A DNA stretch of 58,041 nt from Muribaculaceae bacterium. GTDB taxonomy: Bacteria > Bacteroidota > Bacteroidia > Bacteroidales > Muribaculaceae. How positions within the stretch are numbered: the stretch's first letter is position 1; the number at the start of each line of letters is the position of its first letter. This document shows, piece by piece, positions 1 through 15,633 of this stretch. Location of the stretch: positions 471,042 through 529,082 of the forward strand of contig JAMPHP010000001.1 in the NCBI GenBank assembly GCA_023663365.1. The letters are read 5' to 3'. Both the position numbers and the translations under genes were made by a program. The notes beneath the pieces were generated by a model. The model was not told the DNA's origin. It saw only the letters and a program-made list of their open reading frames with translations, and did no database searches.

Positions 1-69
1 GTTTAGCTCAGTTGGTAGAGCACTGGTCTCCAAAACCAGGTGTCGGGAGTTCGAGCCTCTCAACCCGTG
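1..69 (+). tRNA. tRNA-Trp (CCA), 5' end outside window
   Basis: The anticodon stem-loop ctggt-ctCCAaa-accag gives anticodon CCA, tryptophan. The D arm (agctcagttggtagagc) and the T arm (gggag-ttcgagc-ctctc, 45-61) are intact. The 3' acceptor strand aacccgt (62-68) and discriminator G69 are present, but only the last three bases of the 5' acceptor strand lie in the window, so about four bases are missing. The CCA tail is not encoded. It sits 16 nt before secE. In Bacteroidota this tRNA usually lies between tuf and secE, so tuf is expected just left of the window (inference). Confidence 0.93.
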
Positions 70-85
70 CTAAAAACACGAACTA

Positions 86-277
86 ATGAAACTAAAACTA
101 CTGACGAATATACAGGAGAGCTACGACGAACTCCGTTACAAGACCTCCTGGCCTTCCAAAAAGCAACTGGTGAAGTCGGCTATCATCGTGATGATTGCTT
201 CCGTGATTATCGCCCTGATAATCTTCCTCATGGATCAGATAGTCGACCGTCTGATGCACTTCATTTACAGCTTTTAG
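86..277 (+). CDS. secE: Preprotein translocase subunit SecE
   Basis: A 63-residue protein with a short cytoplasmic amphipathic part containing the SecE signature around YDELRYKTSWPSKKQL, followed by one hydrophobic segment (about residues 30-50). This is the minimal single-span SecE form found in most bacteria; E. coli has three spans. SecE clamps SecY (encoded at 36-37 kb here) in the inner-membrane translocon. It lies between tRNA-Trp and nusG, the conserved secE-nusG-rplKAJL-rpoBC order, which makes the call secure. Confidence 0.95.
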   Translation: MKLKLLTNIQESYDELRYKTSWPSKKQLVKSAIIVMIASVIIALIIFLMDQIVDRLMHFIYSF

Positions 278-311
278 TTCATTCTAATCCTATCTCAAAG
301 TGGCAACTTCA

Positions 312-863
312 ATGACGGAAAATAAAAAAGGGTGGTACGTGCTTCGTGCCATCTCCGGCAAAGAGGCGCAGGTAAAGGAAATCATCGAAGGCTCGATGAA
401 GCGCTCCGACCTGGGCAAATTTGTCTTTCAGGTATTGATTCCCACCGAGAAGGTGATGACACTCCGCAACGGTAAAAAAGTAATCAAGGAGAAAAATCTC
501 TATTCGGGTTACGTCTTTATCGAAGCCATTCTCACGGGTGAGGTAATTCACGAGCTCACTAACACTACAAATGTTATTGACTTCCTTCGTGGCCGCGAGA
601 AGAATTCACAGCCTGAGCGCCTGCGCGAGGCTGAGGTGATGCGGATGCTCGGTGCAGCCGATGAAATAGCCGAGGCCGAGGCCGAAGGCATCAACGACTA
701 CATGGTGGGCGAAAGTGTCAAGGTGAACGATGGACCTTTCAAGGATTTCATCGGCGTGATCGAGGAGGTGAACCGCGAGAAACGCAAGCTGAAAGTGATG
801 ATCAAGATATTTGATCGCAAGACACCTTTGGAACTCGATAATTCGCAAGTAGAGCGCCAATGA
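312..863 (+). CDS. nusG: Transcription termination/antitermination factor NusG
   Basis: A 183-residue NusG. The N-terminal NGN domain begins at KKGWYVLRAISGKE and continues through VLIPTEKV and the GYVFIEA strand; the C-terminal KOW domain contains VGESVKVNDGPFKDFIGVIEEV. The NGN domain binds the RNA polymerase clamp (RpoC); the KOW domain contacts Rho or ribosomal S10. An in-frame GTG at 300 would add four residues, but the ATG at 312 is preferred because it gives the usual short N-terminus. A hairpin with a T-run follows immediately and may separate this gene from rplK. Confidence 0.95.
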   Translation: MTENKKGWYVLRAISGKEAQVKEIIEGSMKRSDLGKFVFQVLIPTEKVMTLRNGKKVIKEKNLYSGYVFIEAILTGEVIHELTNTTNVIDFLRGREKNSQPERLREAEVMRMLGAADEIAEAEAEGINDYMVGESVKVNDGPFKDFIGVIEEVNREKRKLKVMIKIFDRKTPLELDNSQVERQ

Positions 864-869
864 TTTTAG

Positions 870-907
870 CTTTGACCCCGCTATGTTACGAGCGGATCAA
901 AGTTTTT
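870..907 (+). terminator. Attenuator-like hairpin between nusG and rplK
   Basis: The two arms are ctttga(cc)ccgct and agcgg(a)tcaaag, an 11-bp stem with a small asymmetric internal bulge, followed by TTTTT at 903-907. It lies 7 nt after the nusG stop and about 40 nt before rplK. No Bacteroidota TAnnTTTG promoter is visible between it and rplK, so partial termination (attenuation) of a continuous transcript is more likely than a full stop. Confidence 0.65.
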
Positions 908-945
908 CTTTGCGCAGATTCTTTTAATTTTTAAGTATTAAACCA

Positions 946-1389
946 ATGGCTAAAGAAATTGCTGGACAAATCAAATTGCAGATTAAAGGTGGTGCTGCCA
1001 ATCCTTCGCCTCCTGTAGGCCCCGCTCTCGGTTCGAAGGGTATCAACATCATGGAATTTTGCAAGCAATTCAATGCCCGCACCCAGGACAAAGCCGGTAA
1101 GATTCTTCCTGTAGTAATCACATACTACACCGACAAGTCGTTTGACTTCGTTGTAAAGACTCCCCCGGTAGCTGTTCAACTCAAGGAAGTCACCCACGTG
1201 AAGTCCGGCTCCAAGGAGCCCAACCGCACCAAAGTGGCTGAAATCACCTGGGACCAGGTGCGCGCTATTGCTGCCGACAAAATGCCTGACCTCAACTGCT
1301 TTACCATAGAATCCGCTATGCGTATGGTTGCCGGTACGGCCAGAAGTATGGGTATCACCGTCAAAGGAGAGTTCCCCTCTAACAACTAA
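946..1389 (+). CDS. rplK: 50S ribosomal protein L11
   Basis: A 147-residue L11 of normal length. The proline-rich N-terminal motif ([25 protein letters not shown]) and the C-terminal rRNA-binding domain ending in the [10 protein letters not shown] signature are both intact. L11 binds 23S rRNA helices 43/44 at the GTPase-associated centre, the site used by EF-G and by RelA-type sensing. It is followed 15 nt later by rplA. Confidence 0.97.
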   Translation: MAKEIAGQIKLQIKGGAANPSPPVGPALGSKGINIMEFCKQFNARTQDKAGKILPVVITYYTDKSFDFVVKTPPVAVQLKEVTHVKSGSKEPNRTKVAEITWDQVRAIAADKMPDLNCFTIESAMRMVAGTARSMGITVKGEFPSNN

Positions 1390-1404
1390 AAAACTTCACT
1401 TGAT

Positions 1405-2100
1405 ATGAGTAAACTCACGAAAAATCAGAAGTTGGCCTTATCCAAGCTTGAAGCCGGGAGGACTTATACCTTGGCAGAGGCTGCTGAACTGGTGAAGGAA
1501 ATGACCTTTACGAAGTTCGATGCATCTCTCGACATCGATGTCCGTCTGGGCGTAGACCCCCGCAAAGCCAACCAGATGGTACGTGGCGTGGTGACTCTTC
1601 CTCACGGAACGGGCAAGACCGTGCGCGTGCTTGTGCTTTGCACCCCCGATGCTGAAGCCGCAGCAAAAGCTGCCGGAGCCGATTACGTAGGCCTCGATGA
1701 ATATATCGAAAAAATCAAAGGTGGTTGGACCGATGTTGATATCATCATCACCCAGCCCGCTATCATGGGTAAGATTGGTGCCCTTGGCCGTATACTCGGT
1801 CCTCGCGGCCTGATGCCTAACCCCAAGAGCGGCACAGTGACGATGGACGTCGCCAAGGCTGTAGAGGAAGTAAAGAAAGGTAAGATTGACTTCAAGGTCG
1901 ACAAGAACGGTATCGTACACTCGTCGATTGGCAAGGTATCTTTCGAGCCCAAGCAGATGACCGACAATGCTCGCGAATTTGTCAACACTCTGATCAAACT
2001 CAAGCCCGCCACCGCCAAAGGCACATATATCAAGAGCATTTATCTTTCCAGCACCATGAGTCCGGGCGTGAAAATCGACCCCAAATCGATTGAGGCTTAA
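1405..2100 (+). CDS. rplA: 50S ribosomal protein L1
   Basis: A 231-residue L1 of typical length, with the conserved [18 protein letters not shown] motif in the middle and the C-terminal [15 protein letters not shown] motif. L1 forms the mobile L1 stalk near the E site, and in other bacteria it represses its own operon by binding the mRNA. It lies 15 nt after rplK and 20 nt before rplJ, so the L11-L1-L10-L12 genes are tightly packed. Confidence 0.97.
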   Translation: MSKLTKNQKLALSKLEAGRTYTLAEAAELVKEMTFTKFDASLDIDVRLGVDPRKANQMVRGVVTLPHGTGKTVRVLVLCTPDAEAAAKAAGADYVGLDEYIEKIKGGWTDVDIIITQPAIMGKIGALGRILGPRGLMPNPKSGTVTMDVAKAVEEVKKGKIDFKVDKNGIVHSSIGKVSFEPKQMTDNAREFVNTLIKLKPATAKGTYIKSIYLSSTMSPGVKIDPKSIEA

Positions 2101-2120
2101 CCCCTAAAACACCGAAGACA

Positions 2121-2645
2121 ATGAAAAAGGAAGATAAAGGTATTATCATCAGCAAGATTGCTGAGACCATCAAGGAGTACAACTGCTTCTACCTTGTAGA
2201 GACCGCCGGCCTTGATGCAGAGAAAACCTCTGAGCTCCGCCGTGCCTGCTTCAACGCCGACATCAAACTCGTCGTTGTAAAGAACACACTTCTCCACAAA
2301 GCGCTTGAGACACTGGAAGGCGACTACAGCGAGCTCTACGGTGTGCTGAAAGAGAGCACCTCTCTGATGTGCTGCAACGTGGGCAACGCTCCCGCCAAGC
2401 TCCTCAAAGACTTTGTAAAGAAAGGCGACACACTGCCCCTTCTTAAGGGTGCATACGTAGAGGAAACCGCCTATATCGGAGCTGACCAGCTCGACACCCT
2501 TGCCTCTATCAAGAGCAAGAACGAGCTCATCGCCGATGTTGTGGCTCTTCTGCAATCTCCCGCCAAGAACGTTGTATCGGCTCTCCAGTCGGGCGCCGGC
2601 AAGCTTCATGGCATCCTCGAGACCCTCTCGAAGAAAGAAAACTAA
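2121..2645 (+). CDS. rplJ: 50S ribosomal protein L10
   Basis: A 174-residue L10. The N-terminal rRNA-binding domain (KEDKGIIISKIAETIKEYNCFYLVE, ELRRACFNADIKLVVVKNTLL) is followed by the C-terminal helix that carries L7/L12 dimers. It forms the base of the ribosomal stalk. Only 20 nt separate it from rplA, so the long L10-binding leader known from E. coli rplJL mRNA has no room here. Confidence 0.95.
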   Translation: MKKEDKGIIISKIAETIKEYNCFYLVETAGLDAEKTSELRRACFNADIKLVVVKNTLLHKALETLEGDYSELYGVLKESTSLMCCNVGNAPAKLLKDFVKKGDTLPLLKGAYVEETAYIGADQLDTLASIKSKNELIADVVALLQSPAKNVVSALQSGAGKLHGILETLSKKEN

Positions 2646-2681
2646 ACCAACGATTAAAAAACCAAAAAAAATCATACAAAA

Positions 2682-3056
2682 ATGGCAGATTTAAAAGCTT
2701 TTGCTGAACAACTCGTAAACCTCACTGTCAAGGAAGTAAACGAACTTGCCCAGATCCTCAAAGACGAATACGGCATCGAACCCGCCGCAGCTGCTGTTGC
2801 TGTTGCAGCCGGCCCCGCCGCTGCCGGTGCAGCTGCTGAAGAGAAATCTTCGTTCGACGTAGTCCTCAAGGCTGCCGGTGGCGAGAAACTGAAAGTCGTT
2901 AAGCTCGTGAAAGAACTTACCGGTCTTGGCCTCAAGGAAGCTAAGGAAATGGTAGACGGTGCACCCAGCGTCGTTAAGGAAGGCCTCGCCAAAGCCGATG
3001 CTGAAGCTCTCAAGGCTCAGCTCGAAGAAGTAGGCGCCGAAGTCGAGCTCAAATAA
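2682..3056 (+). CDS. rplL: 50S ribosomal protein L7/L12
   Basis: A 124-residue L12. The N-terminal dimerisation helix is followed by an Ala-rich hinge (about residues 35-50) and the conserved C-terminal domain ([35 protein letters not shown]). L12 recruits translational GTPases to the ribosome. The gene is followed by a strong hairpin that separates it from rpoB. Confidence 0.97.
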   Translation: MADLKAFAEQLVNLTVKEVNELAQILKDEYGIEPAAAAVAVAAGPAAAGAAAEEKSSFDVVLKAAGGEKLKVVKLVKELTGLGLKEAKEMVDGAPSVVKEGLAKADAEALKAQLEEVGAEVELK

Positions 3057-3080
3057 TACTGTCTGACTACCAGACAAATA

Positions 3081-3118
3081 GGTTAAGAATCCCCATGTCG
3101 GGTGATTCTTAACCTTTT
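3081..3118 (+). terminator. rplL-rpoB attenuator/terminator hairpin
   Basis: A perfect 11-bp stem, ggttaagaatc (3081-3091) with gattcttaacc (3104-3114), is extended by an inner ccc/ggg helix with a five-base loop and followed by TTTTG. It lies 25 nt after the rplL stop. In many bacteria an attenuator at this place lowers RNA polymerase gene expression relative to ribosomal protein genes; the position and structure fit that role. Confidence 0.8.
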
Positions 3119-3329
3119 GTGTCGTTAAAAGCGTCTGTCCTCCACGGGTCTGCCGACATACCGGGGCAACAGTCCGCAGCGCATGCTCATCGCGGACTTC
3201 TTTCAGCCGAACGGCGGCCAACCGTAGCCGCTGCCCCGCGTGTTGATTTCGGTTCGTAAAGCAGTGAGTCAGGCACGGCACAAAGCAAAAAATAAACCAA
3301 TTACGGCTACAAAATATTTCACATAATAG
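3119..3329 (+). other. Spacer upstream of rpoB, no promoter recognised
   Basis: About 210 nt of non-coding sequence between the attenuator and the rpoB start. I see no TAnnTTTG box in the plus direction, so rpoBC is probably read through from upstream. Minus-strand reading frames across this stretch run antisense into rplL and look spurious. Confidence 0.4.
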
Positions 3330-7142
<3,813 letters not shown>

Positions 7143-7199
7143 TCACTCCGCCACCTCTCTCCTCCCATTTAATTCTATAAAAGACACACCACACAATAT

Positions 7200-11549
<4,350 letters not shown>

Positions 11550-11571
11550 TTCAATATCCTATATATCTGCA

Positions 11572-11608
11572 GCACCCGGGAGCCGTGAGCGCTTCCGGGT
11601 GCTTCTTT
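11572..11608 (+). terminator. Intrinsic terminator after rpoC
   Basis: gcacccgggagc (11572-11583) pairs with gcttccgggtgc (11591-11602), a 12-bp stem with one G-T pair and a seven-base loop, followed by TTCTTTT. It starts 23 nt after the rpoC stop and ends the secE-to-rpoC transcription unit. Confidence 0.9.
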
Positions 11609-11653
11609 TGTGTAAACACCGCATCGACAATCGAAAAATACTTACAAGTGGGT

Positions 11654-11685
11654 ATTGCCTCAATGAAGTGCAATCGCTACTTTTG
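11654..11685 (+). promoter_or_regulatory. Bacteroidota-type promoter of the lipoprotein gene
   Basis: ATTG (11654-11657), a 20-nt spacer and TACTTTTG (11678-11685) fit the TTTG-N19/20-TAnnTTTG consensus. The predicted start lies about 20 nt before the ATG at 11712. Confidence 0.7.
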
Positions 11686-11711
11686 CAAGCGGAAAACATA
11701 AATCACACGCA

Positions 11712-12290
11712 ATGAAAGTAAAAGTACTATTCCTATCGCTTATTGGCGCCATGGCCATCTTCATGGCATCGTGCGGCGGCAAGCAGGCCGAGCAGGCCGA
11801 GACGAGCGCTATCAGCGTTGACTCCCTCATGTCGGCCGCTCCCGCTCTTCTCGGCGACACCGTGGATGTGAGCGGCTACTGCTCGCATCTGTGCAAGCAC
11901 GGAGGCCGAAAGGCATTCCTCGTGGGTGCCGACACCGCAATCGTGCTCCGCTGCGAGGCTACCGCGGCAATGGGTGGAGCCTTCGCTCCCGACTGCATCG
12001 GAAAGACGCTCACCGTGCGCGGCGTGGTGCGCGAGAACCGCATCGACGAGGAGCAAGTGGCTGCCATGGAAGCCCGCCGTGCCGCCGCCGACTCCACAGC
12101 CCGCGCCCACGAGGCCTGCGACACAGAGAAAAAGGCACAAGGCCAGCAGGACATCGACACCTTCGAGGCCCGCATGGCCGACTACCGCAGCAAGATTGCC
12201 GCCCGCGCCGAAGCCGAGGGCAAGGCATATCTCTCTTTCTACTATCTCGAGGCTATCGGCTATACCGTAGACACTCCCGAAGCTGAGTAA
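11712..12290 (+). CDS. Lipoprotein with a compact OB-like domain, unknown function
   Basis: A 192-residue protein with a lipoprotein signal peptide (lipobox ending MASC, Cys21). The mature part begins with a short Ser/Glu-rich linker, then a small beta-rich region (about residues 48-110) with the pattern of an OB-fold: VDVSGYCSHLCKHGGRKAFL, a strand around VLRCEA, then GKTLTVRGVVRE. Cys57, His59, Cys61 and His63 form a tight cluster that could bind a metal or be redox-active. The C-terminal third is charged and helical. It stands alone between the rpoC terminator and a bidirectional terminator, with its own promoter. I do not recognise a named family; the function is unknown. Confidence 0.75.
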   Translation: MKVKVLFLSLIGAMAIFMASCGGKQAEQAETSAISVDSLMSAAPALLGDTVDVSGYCSHLCKHGGRKAFLVGADTAIVLRCEATAAMGGAFAPDCIGKTLTVRGVVRENRIDEEQVAAMEARRAAADSTARAHEACDTEKKAQGQQDIDTFEARMADYRSKIAARAEAEGKAYLSFYYLEAIGYTVDTPEAE

Positions 12291-12311
12291 GAAGCTTTGT
12301 TTGCTTTCTAA

Positions 12312-12350
12312 ACAAGAAGCCCGCGTGATTGACTCACGCGGGCTTCTTGT
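12312..12350. terminator. Bidirectional terminator between lipoprotein gene and purB
   Basis: A perfect 17-bp stem (12312-12328 with 12334-12350) closes a five-base loop. It lies between two convergent genes, 21 nt after the lipoprotein stop and 21 nt after the purB stop, so it can serve both strands. T-runs on both sides are weak. Confidence 0.85.
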
Positions 12351-12371
12351 TCGTTATTACGTAGATAAGGC

Positions 12372-13715
12372 TTAGCCGATGCCGTAGCCGGTGTAGTTGG
12401 ACGGTGTGATGGTGTGCAACTCCGCACGGACATCTTCGCTGATACCCTCAAGCGAGTCGACGAAGCCTGCGATGGCTGCAGCATCGACCACAGAGTTGGT
12501 GCGCGTGAGAGCCTTAAGAGCCTCGTAGGGCTTGGGGTAGCCTTCGCGGCGGAGTATGGTCTGGATTGCTTCGGCAACGACGCTCCAGCAATCGTCGAGG
12601 TCGGCAGCGATGGCTGCTTCGTTGAGGATGAGCTTGCCGAGGCCTTTCATGGTGGACTCTACGGCGATGAGTGTATGCGCCAGAGGCACACCGATGTTGC
12701 GGAGGACAGTAGAGTCGGTGAGGTCGCGCTGGAGCCTCGATACGGGCAGCTTCGATGCCAGGAAGGTGAGGAGGGCGTTGGCCACGCCGAGGTTGCCCTC
12801 GGAGTTCTCAAAGTCGATGGGGTTGACCTTGTGGGGCATTGCCGACGAGCCAACTTCTCCGGCTTTGATCTTCTGCTTGAAGTAGTTCATCGAGATGTAC
12901 TGCCATATATCGCGGTCGAGGTCGACGAGGATGGTGTTGAGGCGGGCGATGCCGTGGAAGATTGCGGCGAAGTTGTCATAGTTGGAAATCTGCGTGGTGA
13001 AGCGCTCGCGCCTGATGCCGAGCTTTTCGGCCAGGAAGGACTCGCCGAAAGAAATCCAATCGATGTGGGGGAAGGCCACGCGGTGGGCGTTGAAGTTGCC
13101 GGTGGCACCACCGAACTTACCGCTCAGAGGAGCAGACTCGAGTGCGGCGAGTTGCTCTTCAAGCCTGTATACGAATACTTTCAGCTCTTTGCCGAGGGTG
13201 GTGGGCGATGCGGGCTGGCCGTGGGTCTTGGCGAGCATAGCCACGGAGGCAAACTCCCCGGCAAGGGCGTCGAGGCGTGCGGTGAGCTCGCGGTACTTCG
13301 GCAGCATTACCTTGGCCAGGGCATCGCCGAGCATCATGGGGAAGGCGGTGTTGTTGATGTCCTGGGAGGTGAGCCCGAAGTGAATGAACTCCTTGCGCTC
13401 AGCCAGGCCTATGCGGTCAAAGCACTCCTTGATGAAGTACTCCACGGCCTTCACATCGTGGTTGGTGACGCTTTCGATATCTTTCACCTTCTGAGCGTCG
13501 TCGACGCTGAAGTCGGTGTAGATTGCACGCAGGGCGGCCTGCTGCTCCTGTGTGAGGGCAGGCAGCTGCGGCAGCCCCATGTGGGAGAGAGCAATGAAAT
13601 ACTCTACCTCCACTTTCACACGGTAGCGGATGGTGGCATACTCGGAGAAATACTCTGCGAGGGGTTCGCACTTGCCGCGGTAGCGGCCGTCGACGGGAGA
13701 AATTGCTGTAAGCAT
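12372..13715 (-). CDS. purB: Adenylosuccinate lyase
   Basis: A 447-residue enzyme beginning MLTAISPVDGRYRGK, which matches the start of E. coli-type PurB. The reading frame extends upstream, but that part has no family similarity. The fumarase/ASL superfamily signature SSAMPHKVNPIDFENSEGN is intact, as is the LTSQDINNTA region. PurB cleaves SAICAR to AICAR and adenylosuccinate to AMP plus fumarate in purine synthesis. It lies 40 nt downstream of glsB on the same strand with no terminator or obvious promoter between, so it is probably cotranscribed with the glycine-lipid genes. Confidence 0.95.
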   Translation of the reverse strand: MLTAISPVDGRYRGKCEPLAEYFSEYATIRYRVKVEVEYFIALSHMGLPQLPALTQEQQAALRAIYTDFSVDDAQKVKDIESVTNHDVKAVEYFIKECFDRIGLAERKEFIHFGLTSQDINNTAFPMMLGDALAKVMLPKYRELTARLDALAGEFASVAMLAKTHGQPASPTTLGKELKVFVYRLEEQLAALESAPLSGKFGGATGNFNAHRVAFPHIDWISFGESFLAEKLGIRRERFTTQISNYDNFAAIFHGIARLNTILVDLDRDIWQYISMNYFKQKIKAGEVGSSAMPHKVNPIDFENSEGNLGVANALLTFLASKLPVSRLQRDLTDSTVLRNIGVPLAHTLIAVESTMKGLGKLILNEAAIAADLDDCWSVVAEAIQTILRREGYPKPYEALKALTRTNSVVDAAAIAGFVDSLEGISEDVRAELHTITPSNYTGYGIG

Positions 13716-13755
13716 ATCAGGTTGATGAGTGTGTATGAGAATACGTGTGTGGAAA

Positions 13756-14700
13756 TCAGCCGATAAACGTGGGCTGCGGACGGAAAGAGTCGATGTGGCG
13801 GCGCTTCTTTTCTTCGAGGATTTCATCGACCACGAGGAAGATTGCGCTCTCCTCGACGTCGCCGAACTCGTCGTTTACGGCTGTTCCGAACATTCGCATC
13901 GTGGGCGATAGGCTCATGTAGGCGTGTACGAGGGGCGGAATCGTCTGACCGTGGGCGCGCACCTGCCGGTTGAGAATCAGGAAGTCGCTCTTATAGTCGT
14001 CGCCGCTGAAGATTTTTGCGAGGACTTCGTCGGGCGTGCCTGTGAGCAAGGGCTTGATCGGATGCACGAGGCCGTCGCGGTCGGGGAAATGCTTGTGAAG
14101 GAAATACAAAATCATATCGCGGCACGATGCGGTGTAGCTGGGGTACATAGTCACCTTGCCGAAGAGATATTTGATGTCGGGGTAAATCACTGTGAGTGAG
14201 CCGAGGCCGTCCCACAGGTTGTCGAGCACGTATATTGCTTTAGCACCGGCACGGGAGCTCTGATACTCGGGCCTTACGAACGAGCGCCCGAGCTCGAGAG
14301 TGTGCGGCAGGTAGTCGCGGATAAACTCGGGGGAGAAGTCGAACATGTGGCCGGTGGCTATGTTTGGCCTGCCGTTCTCGACCACGATGTCGCGGCCGCA
14401 GATGAAGCGGTAACCGCCGAGGATGAGCTTGCTTTCGGGATCCCACACTATGAGCTGGCTGCATGGGATTGGCATGATGTCGAACTCGTCGATATCGCAG
14501 TCTTTGCCCGAGCCGCCACCGGCACTGCGGAAAGAAATCTCGCGCAGGCGTCCTACCTCGCGCATCACGTTGGGCGAATTGTGGGCGTTGACCACGTAAA
14601 TCTCGTTGCCGCCCTTGTTGGTGGCACGGAGGAAGCGCTCCGGTGTGAGCTCAGCCTCTATTAGCGCGGTATCGACCGGCGCAATGATTGGTTGATTCAT
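13756..14700 (-). CDS. glsB: Glycine N-acyltransferase GlsB-like (GNAT/OlsB family)
   Basis: A 314-residue GNAT-fold acyltransferase of the OlsB/hemolysin-like type, with the motifs VGRLREISFRSAGGGSGKD, FDIMPIPCSQLIVWDPE and ILGGYRFICG. In Bacteroides, GlsB transfers a 3-hydroxyacyl chain to the amino group of glycine as the first step of glycine-lipid synthesis, and the partner GlsA adds the second acyl chain. Here the start codon overlaps the stop of the GlsA-like gene (TAATG), so the two are translationally coupled, which supports the assignment. The substrate is inferred from family and context. Confidence 0.85.
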   Translation of the reverse strand: MNQPIIAPVDTALIEAELTPERFLRATNKGGNEIYVVNAHNSPNVMREVGRLREISFRSAGGGSGKDCDIDEFDIMPIPCSQLIVWDPESKLILGGYRFICGRDIVVENGRPNIATGHMFDFSPEFIRDYLPHTLELGRSFVRPEYQSSRAGAKAIYVLDNLWDGLGSLTVIYPDIKYLFGKVTMYPSYTASCRDMILYFLHKHFPDRDGLVHPIKPLLTGTPDEVLAKIFSGDDYKSDFLILNRQVRAHGQTIPPLVHAYMSLSPTMRMFGTAVNDEFGDVEESAIFLVVDEILEEKKRRHIDSFRPQPTFIG

Positions 14701-15548
14701 TATTCGCTTGCTGAATTTTGTTTAGGTAAGGAGTAGACGAGGCTGCGGAGAGCGGCTGCCTCGGCCGCAGCATTGCGGCCACCCTGCAGCGATTGCCATC
14801 GGACAGGCTTGCCGCAGGTGAGTGTGAATGTCTTGCCTCGGGCGCGGAACATCTCGCGTGGCAGGAGCACCATCTCGAAGTTGAACTTTAAGCCCAAGCG
14901 CTTGCGGCGGCGGGCCCATCGGTAGAATGAGGGTGAGTTTGAGCCTCCGAAGTGCACCGGCACAATGTCGCGACGGCTCTCGATGGCTTTGTTTACCACC
15001 ATCTTACGCCACTCAAGGTCGGCGATGGTGCCGTCGCTGCCGAGGCGCGACACCAGGCCGGCGGGATATATCACCACGGGGTCGTCGCCGGCGAGCACGG
15101 CATCGATCATCGCAGCCGAGCCACGGCTCTGGGCGCCGTGCTTGTTGATGGGCACGAAGCACTCGCCAAGGGGCTCCACGGCCATGAGCAGGTCGTTGAC
15201 CACAAAGTGCACGGGGCGGCCGTAGTGCCTGCTCAGCCATGCAATCATGGTGATGCCGTCGAGGCCGCCGAGGGGATGGTTGCTCACAATGATGCAGCGC
15301 GGCGACTCGGGCAGCTTGTCGGCACCTCGCACATCAAGGCTGACGTCGAGGTGGCGCAGTACCCCTTCGCAGAAGTCGGCGCCGCGAAGAGGGAAGTTTT
15401 TCTCGAGCAGCTCGTTGAGCTCGTCCTGATGTATCAGGCGCTCCACAGCACGCACAAGCACGCGAGGCACCAGACGGCTTCGCCGCCCCAGCCTTTCGGC
15501 CAGCACCTTGGCTATATCAATCTTGATTGCTTGCTCTGAAGAAGACAT
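14700..15548 (-). CDS. glsA: Glycine-lipid O-acyltransferase GlsA-like (PlsC family)
   Basis: A 282-residue 1-acyl-glycerol-phosphate acyltransferase-fold protein. The catalytic motif reads NHPLGGLDG (about residues 86-94), so five residues rather than the usual four separate His and Asp. Later blocks FVPINK and VIYPAGLVSR correspond to acceptor-binding motifs. A TTG further upstream lies inside the promoter box, so the ATG at 15548 (MSSSEQ) is chosen. It is the first gene of the glsA-glsB-purB unit. In Bacteroides GlsA O-acylates N-acyl glycine; here that role is inferred. Confidence 0.85.
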   Translation of the reverse strand: MSSSEQAIKIDIAKVLAERLGRRSRLVPRVLVRAVERLIHQDELNELLEKNFPLRGADFCEGVLRHLDVSLDVRGADKLPESPRCIIVSNHPLGGLDGITMIAWLSRHYGRPVHFVVNDLLMAVEPLGECFVPINKHGAQSRGSAAMIDAVLAGDDPVVIYPAGLVSRLGSDGTIADLEWRKMVVNKAIESRRDIVPVHFGGSNSPSFYRWARRRKRLGLKFNFEMVLLPREMFRARGKTFTLTCGKPVRWQSLQGGRNAAAEAAALRSLVYSLPKQNSASE

Positions 15549-15566
15549 TTCGTGGAATTGAAAATG

Positions 15567-15574
15567 CAAAATTA
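15567..15574 (-). promoter_or_regulatory. -7 box of the glsA promoter
   Basis: The minus strand reads TAATTTTG followed by CAT, 18 nt upstream of the glsA ATG. No clear TTTG is seen at -33, so only the -7 half is recognisable. Confidence 0.55.
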
Positions 15575-15616
15575 GGAAATTTCGCTTACATTTTAGCTCT
15601 TCTTACCCATTTTTTG

Positions 15617-15624
15617 TAATTTTG
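15617..15624 (+). promoter_or_regulatory. -7 box of the glycan-operon promoter
   Basis: TAATTTTG lies 9 nt before the ATG at 15634, so the transcript of this operon would start with almost no leader. It is divergent from the glsA promoter, and the two boxes are 42 nt apart. No clear -33 TTTG. Confidence 0.55.
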
Positions 15625-15633
15625 CACTATAAT

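Noticed and set aside
12414..13766. 450-codon plus-strand frame over purB
   Set aside because: Antisense shadow; purB has full family signatures on the other strand.
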